Shown here piece by piece: positions 1 to 7,691 of a stretch of 64,000 bases of DNA (within the stretch, counting starts at the first letter, position 1; every line of letters begins with the position of its first letter). Location of the stretch: NCBI RefSeq assembly GCF_002218045.2, contig NZ_AP018687.1, positions 1-64,000 of the forward strand. The letters are read 5' to 3'. Below the pieces are notes generated by a model, which was given only the letters and a program-made list of their open reading frames with translations, had not been told where the DNA came from and did no database searches. The DNA is from Vibrio rumoiensis. Lineage in GTDB: Bacteria; Pseudomonadota; Gammaproteobacteria; Enterobacterales; Vibrionaceae. The position numbers and the translations under genes are program-made.

Positions 1-47
1 ACCCACCTCAATTTTGGTTACTTTCAGGTGATTTATATCACCCCCAA

Positions 48-65
48 ACTTTCACATGTGAAAGA
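48..65. repeat. parS-like palindrome, copy 1
   Basis: ACTTTCACATGTGAAAG followed by A instead of T: 17 of 18 positions of the plasmid-wide palindrome. It lies just downstream of the -10 box of the leftward promoter at 65-93, so a bound protein could affect that promoter. Confidence 0.85.
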
Positions 66-93
66 TTGTACATACCATAAAATGATACTGCAA
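65..93 (-). promoter_or_regulatory. Leftward promoter with embedded operator, for a gene beyond the left edge
   Basis: On the minus strand there is a -35 TTGCAG (88-93), a 17-bp spacer and a -10 TACAAT (65-70). The spacer has the TATCATTTTATGGTAT dyad seen in eight other promoters here. The gene it serves must start left of position 48, outside the window. Confidence 0.6.
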
Positions 94-130
94 TATCTAA
101 TTATGGTTCTGTTAAAACAAACTTGAAACA

Positions 131-157
131 AAAAACGGCCATAAAGGCCGCGTTTTT
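131..157 (-). terminator. Probable bidirectional terminator
   Basis: CGGCC-ataaa-GGCCG stem flanked by A and T runs on both sides. It would end the leftward small-gene operon (838 down to 173). Confidence 0.6.
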
Positions 158-172
158 AGAAGGTTTGTACTG

Positions 173-283
173 TCAGCGCAATTGTAGCAGGGCAGCACCA
201 AGCTCATTCGCCAATAACTGCTTGGCAGTGCAGAGCCTCGTTCCGGCGTAAGCCATTACACATGACAGCGTTTCTGTCAGCAT
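173..283 (-). CDS. Possible 36-aa protein
   Basis: A short open frame begins MLTETLSCVM and ends ALLQLR, 21 bp after the stop of the 72-aa gene and before the terminator at 131-157. Its position suggests the last gene of the small operon, but the ribosome binding site is weak and I recognise no family. It may be non-coding. Confidence 0.3.
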   Translation of the reverse strand: MLTETLSCVMAYAGTRLCTAKQLLANELGAALLQLR

Positions 284-304
284 GTTGCCATGTTCGGTAT
301 CCTA

Positions 305-523
305 TTACTTATTTAGAACAAATGCTTTTACTGCCAGCTTTGCTCTAAACCAAACGCAAGGCTTCTCTTTGTAGTGAAAATTAGCATGGTCATCACAGGC
401 AAGCGCGTACTGCGCCTTATCAAGCCTACAACCGAACTGCAAAACCTCCACAAACAGGCGCAGCAACTCAGGCCCACGAATGATGAGCGCTATGATTAAG
501 AAATCCAGAAAACTCAGAATCAT
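305..523 (-). CDS. Hypothetical 72-aa protein
   Basis: No family recognised. Residues 1-30 are hydrophobic enough for one membrane-associated helix (FLDFLIIALIIRG), followed by a basic, Cys-containing soluble part. A TAAGGA ribosome binding site lies before the ATG and overlaps the end of the upstream 39-aa gene, so the two are probably translated from one message with the 60-aa membrane protein further upstream. Confidence 0.5.
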   Translation of the reverse strand: MILSFLDFLIIALIIRGPELLRLFVEVLQFGCRLDKAQYALACDDHANFHYKEKPCVWFRAKLAVKAFVLNK

Positions 524-535
524 TTTGCGGATTCC

Positions 536-655
536 TTACTTGTTGGTTTCAATAAGGCCTTTGGCTCGTAGCGCAGCCAGAGCTCGCTCAATTTTCCAAA
601 GTGGCTGCCCCAGTAAAGCGGCCAATTGCTGTGCTGACATACGATTTCCCTTCAT
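536..655 (-). CDS. 39-aa helix-turn-helix microprotein
   Basis: The frame reads MKGNRMSAQQLAALLGQPLW and continues KIERALAALRAKGLIETNK. The pattern (AQQLAALLG...KIERALAALRAKGLI) is that of a minimal winged-helix or MarR-like DNA-reading unit, without the wing. The ATG follows directly on the TAA of the upstream membrane protein gene, and its own stop overlaps the ribosome binding site of the next gene, which supports real translation. The function is inferred only from the helix-turn-helix pattern; it could be a regulator of its own operon. Confidence 0.5.
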   Translation of the reverse strand: MKGNRMSAQQLAALLGQPLWKIERALAALRAKGLIETNK

Positions 656-838
656 TTAGATTTTAAAAAACTCAGATATTGACCCCAAGCCAGCCCTGTC
701 AGAAATGACACTAGCTATTACCAAAAAAACAATTGGAATATACCAACCGCTCATAGTCAAACCTCCCGCCACCCAAAGCGTGAGCAGTGCTGATACAGAA
801 GCAATCAATGCAATAAGAAGGACTTTTGTTACGTTCAT
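656..838 (-). CDS. Small inner-membrane protein, 60 aa
   Basis: Two hydrophobic segments (about residues 6-28 and 33-49) joined by a short polar loop make this a two-span membrane protein. It is the first gene of a three- or four-gene leftward operon. An AAAGAGG ribosome binding site precedes the ATG. No family recognised. Confidence 0.5.
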   Translation of the reverse strand: MNVTKVLLIALIASVSALLTLWVAGGLTMSGWYIPIVFLVIASVISDRAGLGSISEFFKI

Positions 839-875
839 ACAAACCTCTTTTTGTTATTAAATAATATCAACTAAG

Positions 876-1076
876 CTATTTCGACAATTTATAGCCCGTG
901 AGAGCGGATAGCAAAATTTTCATCTCTTGTGTTAAATGCCTGGCAGCAACCACATCATCACCTTCATCACAAGGATGAACTTCTACACGGTCTAGCTCTT
1001 CACGAAGCACAGCTTTGGCCGCCAACTCTAAGGGACTAGCATCTAGCCCTATTGATTCTAATAAATCACGCTTCAT
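876..1076 (-). CDS. Hypothetical 66-aa acidic protein
   Basis: I start it at the ATG that overlaps the TGA of the methyltransferase gene (ATGA), giving MKRDLLESIG. The longer frame upstream lies inside the methyltransferase gene. The product is helical and acidic, with no recognised domain. Translational coupling puts it in the parB-methyltransferase operon. Confidence 0.55.
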   Translation of the reverse strand: MKRDLLESIGLDASPLELAAKAVLREELDRVEVHPCDEGDDVVAARHLTQEMKILLSALTGYKLSK

Positions 1077-2323
1077 GAATATTGCCCTGCTCCCGTTCCT
1101 ACCATTCCTATTGCTGGGTTCATCCAAAATCCATCAAAGCCGGTGAACATTTCCGCCTGGGTGCGAATGTACTCAAGGATGATGTCACAAGCGATCCAGC
1201 GCCGGTTATTCCTTTCTGCGGCCAACCCGCTCTTATTCGACCCACTGAACGGATCAACAACCAGGTCCCCCTCTTCTGTCAGGAAGCGGATAGCCATCTC
1301 AGGAATGTCTGTTGGGAACATGGCCGGGTGCGGCGGCAATCCCAGTTCTTTAGCGATCCTGCGAAGCTCCAGCGTATCCGCACAACGGTGTCCGCGTTGG
1401 ATAACGTTCTTCGGTATCCGTCCTTCGGTAACATTAGAGAATGCGTTCCCTCTCAGTCGATAGGCCCCGTCACCATAACTAACCACCCTGCTATCACCGC
1501 CTTGGGCCATCAGCTTCTGATGTTTCTCTGTATGAGGGATTAAGACCCTTCTGTTGTCTGAGCGCACCCTGTCAGGGTCGTTGGTAAACCAATAAACAGG
1601 CTCCCACCCGGAACACAACTGGTAACGATTCACACAAGCCCACTGGGTAGGACTTGGTGGTTTGGACAGATTGATCCACGGCCATCTATCCATGAGAGAC
1701 AGCCCGAGCCGGTCATGGAGCGCCAGCACCATTCTCTCAACGTAGAGAGATCTGGAGGGGCTCTTGGCCTCGAAGATGTCATTGCTGACATTCAGAACAA
1801 CACTTCCACCAGGCACAAGGTTCTTGACTATCGGTTCGAGCGCCTGAGTAATGAAATCCACCCATTTGGCTTCATCAACGTTTCCATAGCCACGCTGTAT
1901 CCGGAGCGGGAACGGCGGCGATGTAACACACAGATGAACCGGCTCATCGAGGTCAGAGAAAAAGCTCCTGTTGTTTGACCACACTGCCAGTCCAAGATTT
2001 GTTGAATAGGCGACAAGTCGAACGCCGCCAAGAGCCTCATGCAGGCCCTTCTTGGTTTTGCTTGATAGCTCCCAGACACCCCGCTCGCCGTCTACCTTTT
2101 GGATAAGGTTCATCGACTTGAGGGTTTGCTGATACCAGCGGATCTGCCTTTTCAGCTTGCTTCGCTTGACCTTTGCCTTGCCAATTTCACTTTGTTCATT
2201 CAGAGCGCTTTTAGGAATCCCTGCGAGCTCCGCCACTGAATCGTAGAGTTCGTCATTGGATAAAGGTTTATCCGCCTTGGCATACGCTTCTTGGACATGG
2301 AAGAGCTCTAACTGGTTACTCAT
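1073..2323 (-). CDS. Solitary DNA methyltransferase (N4-cytosine/N6-adenine type)
   Basis: Transfers a methyl group from S-adenosylmethionine to an exocyclic amino group in DNA. The catalytic motif TSPPF (about residue 134) precedes the AdoMet motif DPFSGS (about residue 360), the beta-class order; a Ser-Pro-Pro catalytic motif is commoner in N4-cytosine enzymes. Residues 1-110 form a basic helical N-terminal domain resembling the winged-helix part of Mrr-like restriction proteins. Start MSNQLELF is chosen because GGAGGG stands 8 nt before it. No restriction endonuclease gene is nearby, so it probably masks the plasmid from host restriction or affects gene expression. Target sequence unknown. 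Confidence 0.85.
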   Translation of the reverse strand: MSNQLELFHVQEAYAKADKPLSNDELYDSVAELAGIPKSALNEQSEIGKAKVKRSKLKRQIRWYQQTLKSMNLIQKVDGERGVWELSSKTKKGLHEALGGVRLVAYSTNLGLAVWSNNRSFFSDLDEPVHLCVTSPPFPLRIQRGYGNVDEAKWVDFITQALEPIVKNLVPGGSVVLNVSNDIFEAKSPSRSLYVERMVLALHDRLGLSLMDRWPWINLSKPPSPTQWACVNRYQLCSGWEPVYWFTNDPDRVRSDNRRVLIPHTEKHQKLMAQGGDSRVVSYGDGAYRLRGNAFSNVTEGRIPKNVIQRGHRCADTLELRRIAKELGLPPHPAMFPTDIPEMAIRFLTEEGDLVVDPFSGSNKSGLAAERNNRRWIACDIILEYIRTQAEMFTGFDGFWMNPAIGMVGTGAGQYS

Positions 2324-2684
2324 CATGTCCCTCCATATTCTGGAATATGCCATTGAACACAGAGGTTGCTTCGGCACTACTTACGTTATGCTCGGTGTAA
2401 AAAGGCCACAAGGTTAACCCACCACCTTCAAACCAAGAGCAGCGAAACTGGATTGTCTGGTTATAAAGGACTTTGAACTCGACATGCTGTGGTTTGTCAT
2501 AACGGCACATTTCACCGAGATCTAGGTCAAATTTTTCTATAACCAATGCGGATGACATCGCTCCCTGACTCAATCCTTCGCTGTTAACCCAATAAATCCT
2601 GTTAGCAGCACCAATAATGCCGATGAACAAGAAAGCCAGTATTGCCCCGGCCTTTAACCACACAAAAACACTTTTCACAATCAT
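2316..2684 (-). CDS. Membrane-anchored hypothetical protein, 122 aa
   Basis: Starts MIVKSVFVWL after GGTGGAG. One transmembrane helix (about residues 5-28) is followed by a soluble, probably periplasmic domain with two Cys that could form a disulfide. Start and stop overlap the neighbouring genes by a few bases, so it is part of the parB operon. No family recognised. Confidence 0.55.
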   Translation of the reverse strand: MIVKSVFVWLKAGAILAFLFIGIIGAANRIYWVNSEGLSQGAMSSALVIEKFDLDLGEMCRYDKPQHVEFKVLYNQTIQFRCSWFEGGGLTLWPFYTEHNVSSAEATSVFNGIFQNMEGHDE

Positions 2685-2929
2685 CGTTTTCTCCACCCAA
2701 AGATGTCTCTCACGTCCCGCACACAGAAGAACCAACTTACTTTTGGCAGAAACGCATCGACCAACACTCCTAAGGCGATAACAAAAAATGGTGCCATCAG
2801 GATGAAGCCCAAACGTGCAACGATCCCATATATACCTGCACAGATGAGTACGGCTGCGATGACAGTGCAAACTAGCTTATGCTGACGCCTTAGTCTGGTT
2901 AGTTCAGACGATCTTTGGTCACTGTTCAT
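2681..2929 (-). CDS. Two-span membrane protein, 82 aa
   Basis: I start at the second of two adjacent ATGs, 7 nt after GGAG, giving MNSDQRSSEL. Two hydrophobic helices (about residues 19-39 and 42-58) form a hairpin with basic ends. The TGA overlaps the ATG of the next gene (ATGA). No family recognised. Confidence 0.5.
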   Translation of the reverse strand: MNSDQRSSELTRLRRQHKLVCTVIAAVLICAGIYGIVARLGFILMAPFFVIALGVLVDAFLPKVSWFFCVRDVRDIFGWRKR

Positions 2930-3116
2930 CATCAGTCTCCGAAAGTTGAACACTGACACTTACTGCCGCTGGAGGGGAAAACTGTACTGTCAGTCCAGAC
3001 TCAAGCCTGATAGAGGAAACTACCAGCGCACCTGAGTCGGATGAAGCAGCTATTACCGCAACAATAGTTCCTCCTTCCAGCAACTGGATGGCATCCTCAA
3101 CAGTACAGCGCCCCAT
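2919..3116 (-). CDS. Hypothetical 65-aa protein after parB
   Basis: Its ATG shares a base with the TAA of parB (TAATG), so translation is probably coupled. The product is a small beta-rich soluble protein beginning MGRCTVEDAIQLLEGG. No family recognised; a ParB-linked accessory role is only a guess from position. Confidence 0.5.
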   Translation of the reverse strand: MGRCTVEDAIQLLEGGTIVAVIAASSDSGALVVSSIRLESGLTVQFSPPAAVSVSVQLSETDDEQ

Positions 3117-4054
3117 TACTGATTACCCGCCAGATCCAGCTCTTGCTGGTCCTCATTGGGTTCTTCGGCCTTTGGCTCCAGCTCAGCCAGCTTGGCTTTC
3201 AGTTCCTGAAACGCATCGACATCTTCCCGGCTAAGAGTCAGAGTGAACGTTTCCCCGTCATCGTTCGGCTTGATGTTATCCAGGCGACTGGTGATAGAGC
3301 TCACGCCTCGGTGCATAGCCTCAACCACTTTTTTTCCCAGACGAGGACCTTTCTCGACAGACTTTTTGGTCAGTTTTTTTGGAGTCTTCTTACCGTCATT
3401 GCCAGTGGTTTGTTCTTCCTGTGCTTTTTTCAAGATCTCAACGGCGTTGGTGCCATGCTCGTTGTAGAGCTCCTGAGCATAGGTAGCGGCCACTGCCCCT
3501 TCCTGAATCATCCGTTTCAGCTCCAACGGCATCTCCAGAAGGGCACGAGCAATGCGAACGTGCTCAGCCGAGCGGCCAACACGTTGGGCAATCATTTGGT
3601 CACTCCAACCCCAGTTTGCAAGCCGGGCGTAGATCACGGCTCGCTCAAGTGGAGAAAGAGGGAGCCCATCGTTGCTGGTGGCGATCAGAAGGCTCTGTTC
3701 AGCTTCATCGCCTTTGTGCTCTACGACCTGCACGAACTGGATGTCCGCGCCTTCCTCGATAGCGAGTAACATGGCACGGCGACGGCGATGCCCTTCACGG
3801 ACATATACCTTACCGTCGATAACCTTGACGATGATCGGCGGAACATAGTCGCCACGCTTGTAAGCATCGGCCAGAACTCGAATTCCAGCCTTAATATCCG
3901 GGCGCTCGTAGTAGTTCTCGCAGAAAGCACCACGGGTGTTAAACCCTTCCTCTTCAAGAAGAAGCTGAGGAGCGATAGTGAATCCATCCCCTTTTTTAAG
4001 TTCTTCGGGGGCGGTAACGCCTTTAAGAGCGCGGAGTGAATTGATAGCAGCCAT
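3116..4054 (-). CDS. parB: ParB/KorB-family DNA-binding protein
   Basis: Residues about 35-135 match the ParB N-terminal domain (EGHRRRRAMLLAIEEGADI carries the conserved GxRRxxA-type box), followed by a helix-turn-helix at about 145-185 (LSPLERAVIYARLANWGWSD, then IAQRVGRSAEHVRIA) and an acidic helical C-terminus. Length 312 aa is normal for the family. These proteins bind palindromic centromere or operator sites and spread or slide on DNA. Nine copies of a parS-like palindrome are spread over the backbone and are the natural candidates for its site. No ParA ATPase is in the window; the gene is the first of a leftward operon driven by the promoter at 4083-4111. Confidence 0.85.
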   Translation of the reverse strand: MAAINSLRALKGVTAPEELKKGDGFTIAPQLLLEEEGFNTRGAFCENYYERPDIKAGIRVLADAYKRGDYVPPIIVKVIDGKVYVREGHRRRRAMLLAIEEGADIQFVQVVEHKGDEAEQSLLIATSNDGLPLSPLERAVIYARLANWGWSDQMIAQRVGRSAEHVRIARALLEMPLELKRMIQEGAVAATYAQELYNEHGTNAVEILKKAQEEQTTGNDGKKTPKKLTKKSVEKGPRLGKKVVEAMHRGVSSITSRLDNIKPNDDGETFTLTLSREDVDAFQELKAKLAELEPKAEEPNEDQQELDLAGNQ

Positions 4055-4082
4055 TCGTTGGTTCTCCTTGTGACTTCCTCAC

Positions 4083-4111
4083 TTTATAGCATCACTTTTT
4101 GATACTGTAAA
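4083..4111 (-). promoter_or_regulatory. parB operon promoter with embedded operator
   Basis: Minus strand: -35 TTTACA (4106-4111), 17-bp spacer GTATCAAAAAGTGATGC, -10 TATAAA (4083-4088), 29 bp before the parB ATG. The spacer is a dyad related to the other operator-promoters of this plasmid. Confidence 0.8.
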
Positions 4112-4122
4112 CAGTGCGGTAT

Positions 4123-4153
4123 AAAAAAACCCAGTGCTTTACAGTACCGGGTT
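4123..4153 (-). terminator. Rho-independent terminator
   Basis: On the minus strand AACCCGGT and ACTGGGTT pair around a 10-nt loop and are followed by a T run. It ends the leftward operon whose last gene stops at 4279. Between it and that stop (4154-4278) I see no gene. Confidence 0.8.
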
Positions 4154-4278
4154 ATCAATTGCTTCTCACCACTAAACGAGCCACATACCTCAAGTACAAC
4201 TACTCGACTAAATGTTCACGCATAATCGGCCCCCCTAACATCTTGCTTTGGTGTTGATCGTTCTAAGCGCCAGGATGT

Positions 4279-4845
4279 TCAATCCAGAATGATCTTTCTC
4301 TTGTCTCGCTTGGGAGCTCCTTGTTCTTCCTGGTCCGTTGTGGGGCTGATAACTTCCGGCTCTTTGCCCTCACGGCTTTGTAGCTCGTCAAGACTGACCT
4401 GTTCTGTTGTATCGTGACTGTTCCCTGCTTCTCGTTGCTCTCTGGTTGAACGACGGATCTCTTCCGCAGCACCGCGCAAAAAGCCAATCACATTGGCACG
4501 GAATGCACGTCTCTTTTCCTCAACCTCAAGCAGGTAACTCAAGTAGATGTAAAACGGTATCGAGACGAATAATGACAAAGGAAACCAGCCTTTTTCGTTG
4601 GCAGGAACAAAGAATCTCGGCTCAAACACTTTTATGGCGATGACCGTCATCAGCACAGCTACGACTACTGGAGTCATAGCCATCATAAATCGAGAATGAA
4701 GGTATGCCATCCACATGCCTGCAACCAAAACCGTTACCGAGAGGAACAAGGCAACAACCAATGGGCTCGCATCAATGGTGATTAACCCTATCTGGATGAT
4801 AATGACTAAGCAAAGAAGCACTATTCTGTATAGAAATGACCGCAT
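4279..4845 (-). CDS. Four-span membrane protein ending in KRKIILD
   Basis: Hydrophobic segments at about residues 4-24, 29-50, 55-73 and 87-105 anchor it in the inner membrane, followed by a charged cytoplasmic tail of about 80 residues rich in Glu and Arg. The last residues are KRDKRKIILD, a tail shared with two other proteins of this cluster (4857-5426 and 6504-7691). No family recognised. It is the last gene of the cluster, which probably starts at the AAA+ gene. Confidence 0.6.
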   Translation of the reverse strand: MRSFLYRIVLLCLVIIIQIGLITIDASPLVVALFLSVTVLVAGMWMAYLHSRFMMAMTPVVVAVLMTVIAIKVFEPRFFVPANEKGWFPLSLFVSIPFYIYLSYLLEVEEKRRAFRANVIGFLRGAAEEIRRSTREQREAGNSHDTTEQVSLDELQSREGKEPEVISPTTDQEEQGAPKRDKRKIILD

Positions 4846-4856
4846 TCCAACCTACC

Positions 4857-5426
4857 CTAATCCAAGATAATCTTGCGCTTATCTTTCTGAATTTCGACCG
4901 GTTGTTCAGGTTCGCACAGAACATGACTATCCTCGGGCGATTTCAGATCCTGAATGTTTGGCAAGCTCTTTCCAGCTCCAGCACTTCTTGGTCTGGGTTC
5001 CGTTACCGCAATCGCTATCTCATCCCCTTCTCGGAACTGCGGGTAGCAACCAACGCGGTTGGCATAGCGATTCAACGACATCTGTAGCAATCGGTGTTTC
5101 TTCGGGCAGGTGATTTGTACTGACACGCCAGAGTCACGAGCGGCCTCAAGCTGTTGGAAAAAATCCTCAGGAATCCCCTTTACAAGAAGAACATTCAACT
5201 GATCCATAGCTCTTGAGCTGGTTGGCATTGGATATGGCAACTCCCGATATTCTCTGTAGATGTGCCGCTTGATGGCTATGTGCAAGATAAAAGCAGCTAC
5301 CCCCCACGCTGGACCAATGAAGAGCCCTGCACCGATAAGTAGCGCCGACAGTAAGGGGATGCCAGCTATACACGGCATTGTTTTTATCTTCGCTCCCTGT
5401 GGCGGCTGGCGCTCCTGCTCACTCAT
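4857..5426 (-). CDS. Membrane protein ending in KRKIILD
   Basis: Start MSEQERQPPQ overlaps the stop of the upstream gene. One long or two short hydrophobic segments (about residues 20-50) are followed by a soluble domain of about 140 residues and the tail QKDKRKIILD. The soluble part has no resemblance I can see to the other KRKIILD proteins. Function unknown; membership of one complex with them is inferred from the tail and the shared operon. Confidence 0.6.
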   Translation of the reverse strand: MSEQERQPPQGAKIKTMPCIAGIPLLSALLIGAGLFIGPAWGVAAFILHIAIKRHIYREYRELPYPMPTSSRAMDQLNVLLVKGIPEDFFQQLEAARDSGVSVQITCPKKHRLLQMSLNRYANRVGCYPQFREGDEIAIAVTEPRPRSAGAGKSLPNIQDLKSPEDSHVLCEPEQPVEIQKDKRKIILD

Positions 5427-5847
5427 CTGCTGGCCCTTTACGTGCAACCACGTACAGCACTTTCAGATCGTAACCATCCACTTCCTGGTGAAGCACTTTC
5501 ACTGGGACGCCTTCAACGGTCCTCAGGTACACGCTCAGCTCAACTTCCGGAACATCATCCCTGAGCCCCAGTACATTGCGCCACCCAGTCGATGTCTTCT
5601 GGCAGTGAGCGCCAACCCTATCATGCCGGTAGTAAATGTCTTTGCTATCCCCCTGACAGATAAAGAATCCACTAACTTGGCCTGTCCTTAACGTCCACTT
5701 GCGATTGTGGAAGGTAGCTTCTTTCTGCGCCTCAATGGGCTTATCTAAAGCAACCTGACTTACCACCAGCTCTTGTGCGGACAAACCAGACGCAGAGCCC
5801 AAGACCGACACCGATAATAGAGCGGCCATCACCGCCCGTATCATCAT
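5419..5847 (-). CDS. Secreted protein related to the N-terminal domain of the 6504-7691 product
   Basis: A signal peptide (MMIRAVMAALLSVSVLGSAS) with probable cleavage after GLSA precedes a 115-residue domain. That domain follows the same pattern as residues 70-155 of the 395-aa protein two genes upstream: a KW motif, GxF(I/V)C, a pair of Cys, then EGxP and a final LxVxY strand. It therefore appears to be a free-standing periplasmic paralogue. The start overlaps the upstream stop. Confidence 0.6.
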   Translation of the reverse strand: MMIRAVMAALLSVSVLGSASGLSAQELVVSQVALDKPIEAQKEATFHNRKWTLRTGQVSGFFICQGDSKDIYYRHDRVGAHCQKTSTGWRNVLGLRDDVPEVELSVYLRTVEGVPVKVLHQEVDGYDLKVLYVVARKGPADE

Positions 5848-6191
5848 GCTGCTGCCTCTTGAGAGTTGGCGGCAAAAAATTTACCTTGTTTGTAGATTTC
5901 ATCCTTCTCGAACGCGATAGCATCCGAACGACTGCTGAACGGGCCATAGCTCTTACCATCAATCAGCACTTTCCACTGGCAACGCCACACACGAGTCCAT
6001 GCCGCAACTTTTGACTCGTCGGAACAAAGTCCGCGAATAACGTAGAACGCGACCATGAGTAAGCCGTTTGTTGGCACGATGCGCGAAACCCTTTTTTTAC
6101 TGTACTCCTTCACATCGAGGCCTTTGAAGGAAACCTCATCGGCAAATCCGCAGACCTCACCATTTTTGATTACGATACGCTTCTTGCTCAT
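5844..6191 (-). CDS. Hypothetical 115-aa protein
   Basis: Start MSKKRIVIKN follows GGGGG. A beta-rich N-terminus is followed by one hydrophobic stretch (GLLMVAFYVIRGL) and the segment WRCQWKVLIDGKSYGPFSSR, which looks like a short interaction domain. No family recognised. Its TGA overlaps the next ATG, so it is a member of the same operon. Confidence 0.5.
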   Translation of the reverse strand: MSKKRIVIKNGEVCGFADEVSFKGLDVKEYSKKRVSRIVPTNGLLMVAFYVIRGLCSDESKVAAWTRVWRCQWKVLIDGKSYGPFSSRSDAIAFEKDEIYKQGKFFAANSQEAAA

Positions 6192-6201
6192 AAAACCCCC
6201 A

Positions 6202-6492
6202 TTAATCTTCTGAGTCTTCAATTTTTTTAGTTACAAAACACTCTCCAGTGATTAATGTCCCTTTAGGAATAAGCACTAACTTTTCACCTTCTTTGAAAAC
6301 CAACTTCTTGCCGTCTTCATTTGTCACCTCACAGCCTTTCTCATTTATCTGGATGTGTGAGAAATCAAACGCTAATTTTTCGTTTTGAAAAACCTCGCTA
6401 CTGGAGGGCACTGCAAACCAGATTGCTTTACCAACCCATGCAAGAAGTAAAAAACCACCTAAATAAAAGAACCCCTTTTTCAAATTGCTCAT
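6202..6492 (-). CDS. Single-span membrane protein, 96 aa
   Basis: One N-terminal transmembrane helix (about residues 7-28) and a soluble domain that is probably periplasmic, with two Cys. AT-rich compared with its neighbours. No family recognised. Lies 9 bp downstream of the 395-aa membrane protein gene. Confidence 0.5.
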   Translation of the reverse strand: MSNLKKGFFYLGGFLLLAWVGKAIWFAVPSSSEVFQNEKLAFDFSHIQINEKGCEVTNEDGKKLVFKEGEKLVLIPKGTLITGECFVTKKIEDSED

Positions 6493-6503
6493 ACCCTATC
6501 TCA

Positions 6504-7691
6504 CTAATCCAAAATAATTTTGCGCTTGCCTGGCTGCACTTCGATTGGTTCTTCCTTTTGCACTTTCGGTGCTGGAGCCGAAGAACTGACAACCACAGGT
6601 TCTCTTTCTGTGTTTTGCTGCTGGCGCTCACGGAGTTCATCCACTGATGGTGGTTCATTACTTGGACGCTCTGTTCTTTCAGAAAGTCGAGCCTCCCTCA
6701 ATAACTCATCAATTTCTGAATCTCTCCGGTTGTTCATGAATGCCCGATAGGCAAAGAAAATGAGTACAGGCAGCAATAACACCAATAGGAAAGGAAACGA
6801 ACTTCCGCTATCTTCAACGGGATTGGCGCTGGCCGCGCCAGTATTCTCAAACATAGAACTAAGGACTGTTGGGGCAGTAATGATCATTATTGGAGGCATT
6901 ATCCCCATCACAAGAGCCGAAAAGCTCTGTCTCATCATTCCAGTTACAATACCAAACAAGAGCATTGTCATAGCCAGCACCCTCATCAACGTGCTATCCA
7001 GAAAGCCAATCATGGCGTCACTGGCGTCCTCGAATGGACTTTGAAATGCACTGGTATTGCCGTCCGTGTTTTGGGTTGTGATCTTCTGTTTAGTAGCGTC
7101 GGCCTTTGGAACGCTCAAATTAGCTGGCGCTGGTTGCTGACTAGCGACCTTCTGCACTTCACCTTCTTGCTTAACCACCCCCAGATCCTGAGTTTTGACG
7201 TGTGTTTGTGCTGGTGGAGCTAATTGGTATTTAACTGCCAGGTTGTTGCCGTGGACCTCAATGGTTTGTAACGAGATGGGCTTACCTTCCATCTTAGTCA
7301 GGGCGTCTTGGAGCGGCAGCTCCTGAGCATCGGTCATACCGCCCATAAAGCCATTAAACCCATCATCATTAATACGACAGCGCAGTCTTCCCGAGTAGCT
7401 ACGGTATTCACCTGGGCAAACAAAATAACCGCCTTGAGGGCCGTCCAACTTGCGCCATTTGTTACTTTTGAAGGCCTCCACTTTGGTTACAACCGGCTGG
7501 CCGTCATGGTAATCAATGACAGTTTTACTCTCTGGGCCAGTGTCCTCTGCCTTCTTGCTGCCTGAGTCATCTGAGAGCATTTGCCCCACAGCTACGCCAG
7601 TAACAAAGTCACTGGCAAAGGCCGCAGGAGCTGCGACCATGAGACCAACCAGCAAAAGAAGGGGGACGCGCCCTGTCCTTCTCATCACCAT
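6504..7691 (-). CDS. Exported membrane protein with pilin-like double span and KRKIILD tail
   Basis: 395 aa. Signal peptide (residues 1-26, cleavage near AFA), a periplasmic domain (about 60-160) shared with the 5419-5847 product, a linker rich in Pro and Gln, two close hydrophobic helices (about 232-280) and a third (about 300-318), then a charged cytoplasmic tail ending PGKRKIILD. The two close helices resemble VirB2/TrbC-type pilin subunits in pattern only; I do not claim homology. The architecture (outside domain, membrane helices, inside tail) suggests a bridge across the inner membrane. The start could also be the ATG two codons further in. Confidence 0.6.
   Translation of the reverse strand: MVMRRTGRVPLLLLVGLMVAAPAAFASDFVTGVAVGQMLSDDSGSKKAEDTGPESKTVIDYHDGQPVVTKVEAFKSNKWRKLDGPQGGYFVCPGEYRSYSGRLRCRINDDGFNGFMGGMTDAQELPLQDALTKMEGKPISLQTIEVHGNNLAVKYQLAPPAQTHVKTQDLGVVKQEGEVQKVASQQPAPANLSVPKADATKQKITTQNTDGNTSAFQSPFEDASDAMIGFLDSTLMRVLAMTMLLFGIVTGMMRQSFSALVMGIMPPIMIITAPTVLSSMFENTGAASANPVEDSGSSFPFLLVLLLPVLIFFAYRAFMNNRRDSEIDELLREARLSERTERPSNEPPSVDELRERQQQNTEREPVVVSSSAPAPKVQKEEPIEVQPGKRKIILD

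Noticed and set aside
6504..7691. A true VirB2/TrbC pilin
   Set aside because: The two close helices look similar, but the large periplasmic domain, third helix and long charged tail do not fit a pilin; only the resemblance is noted.
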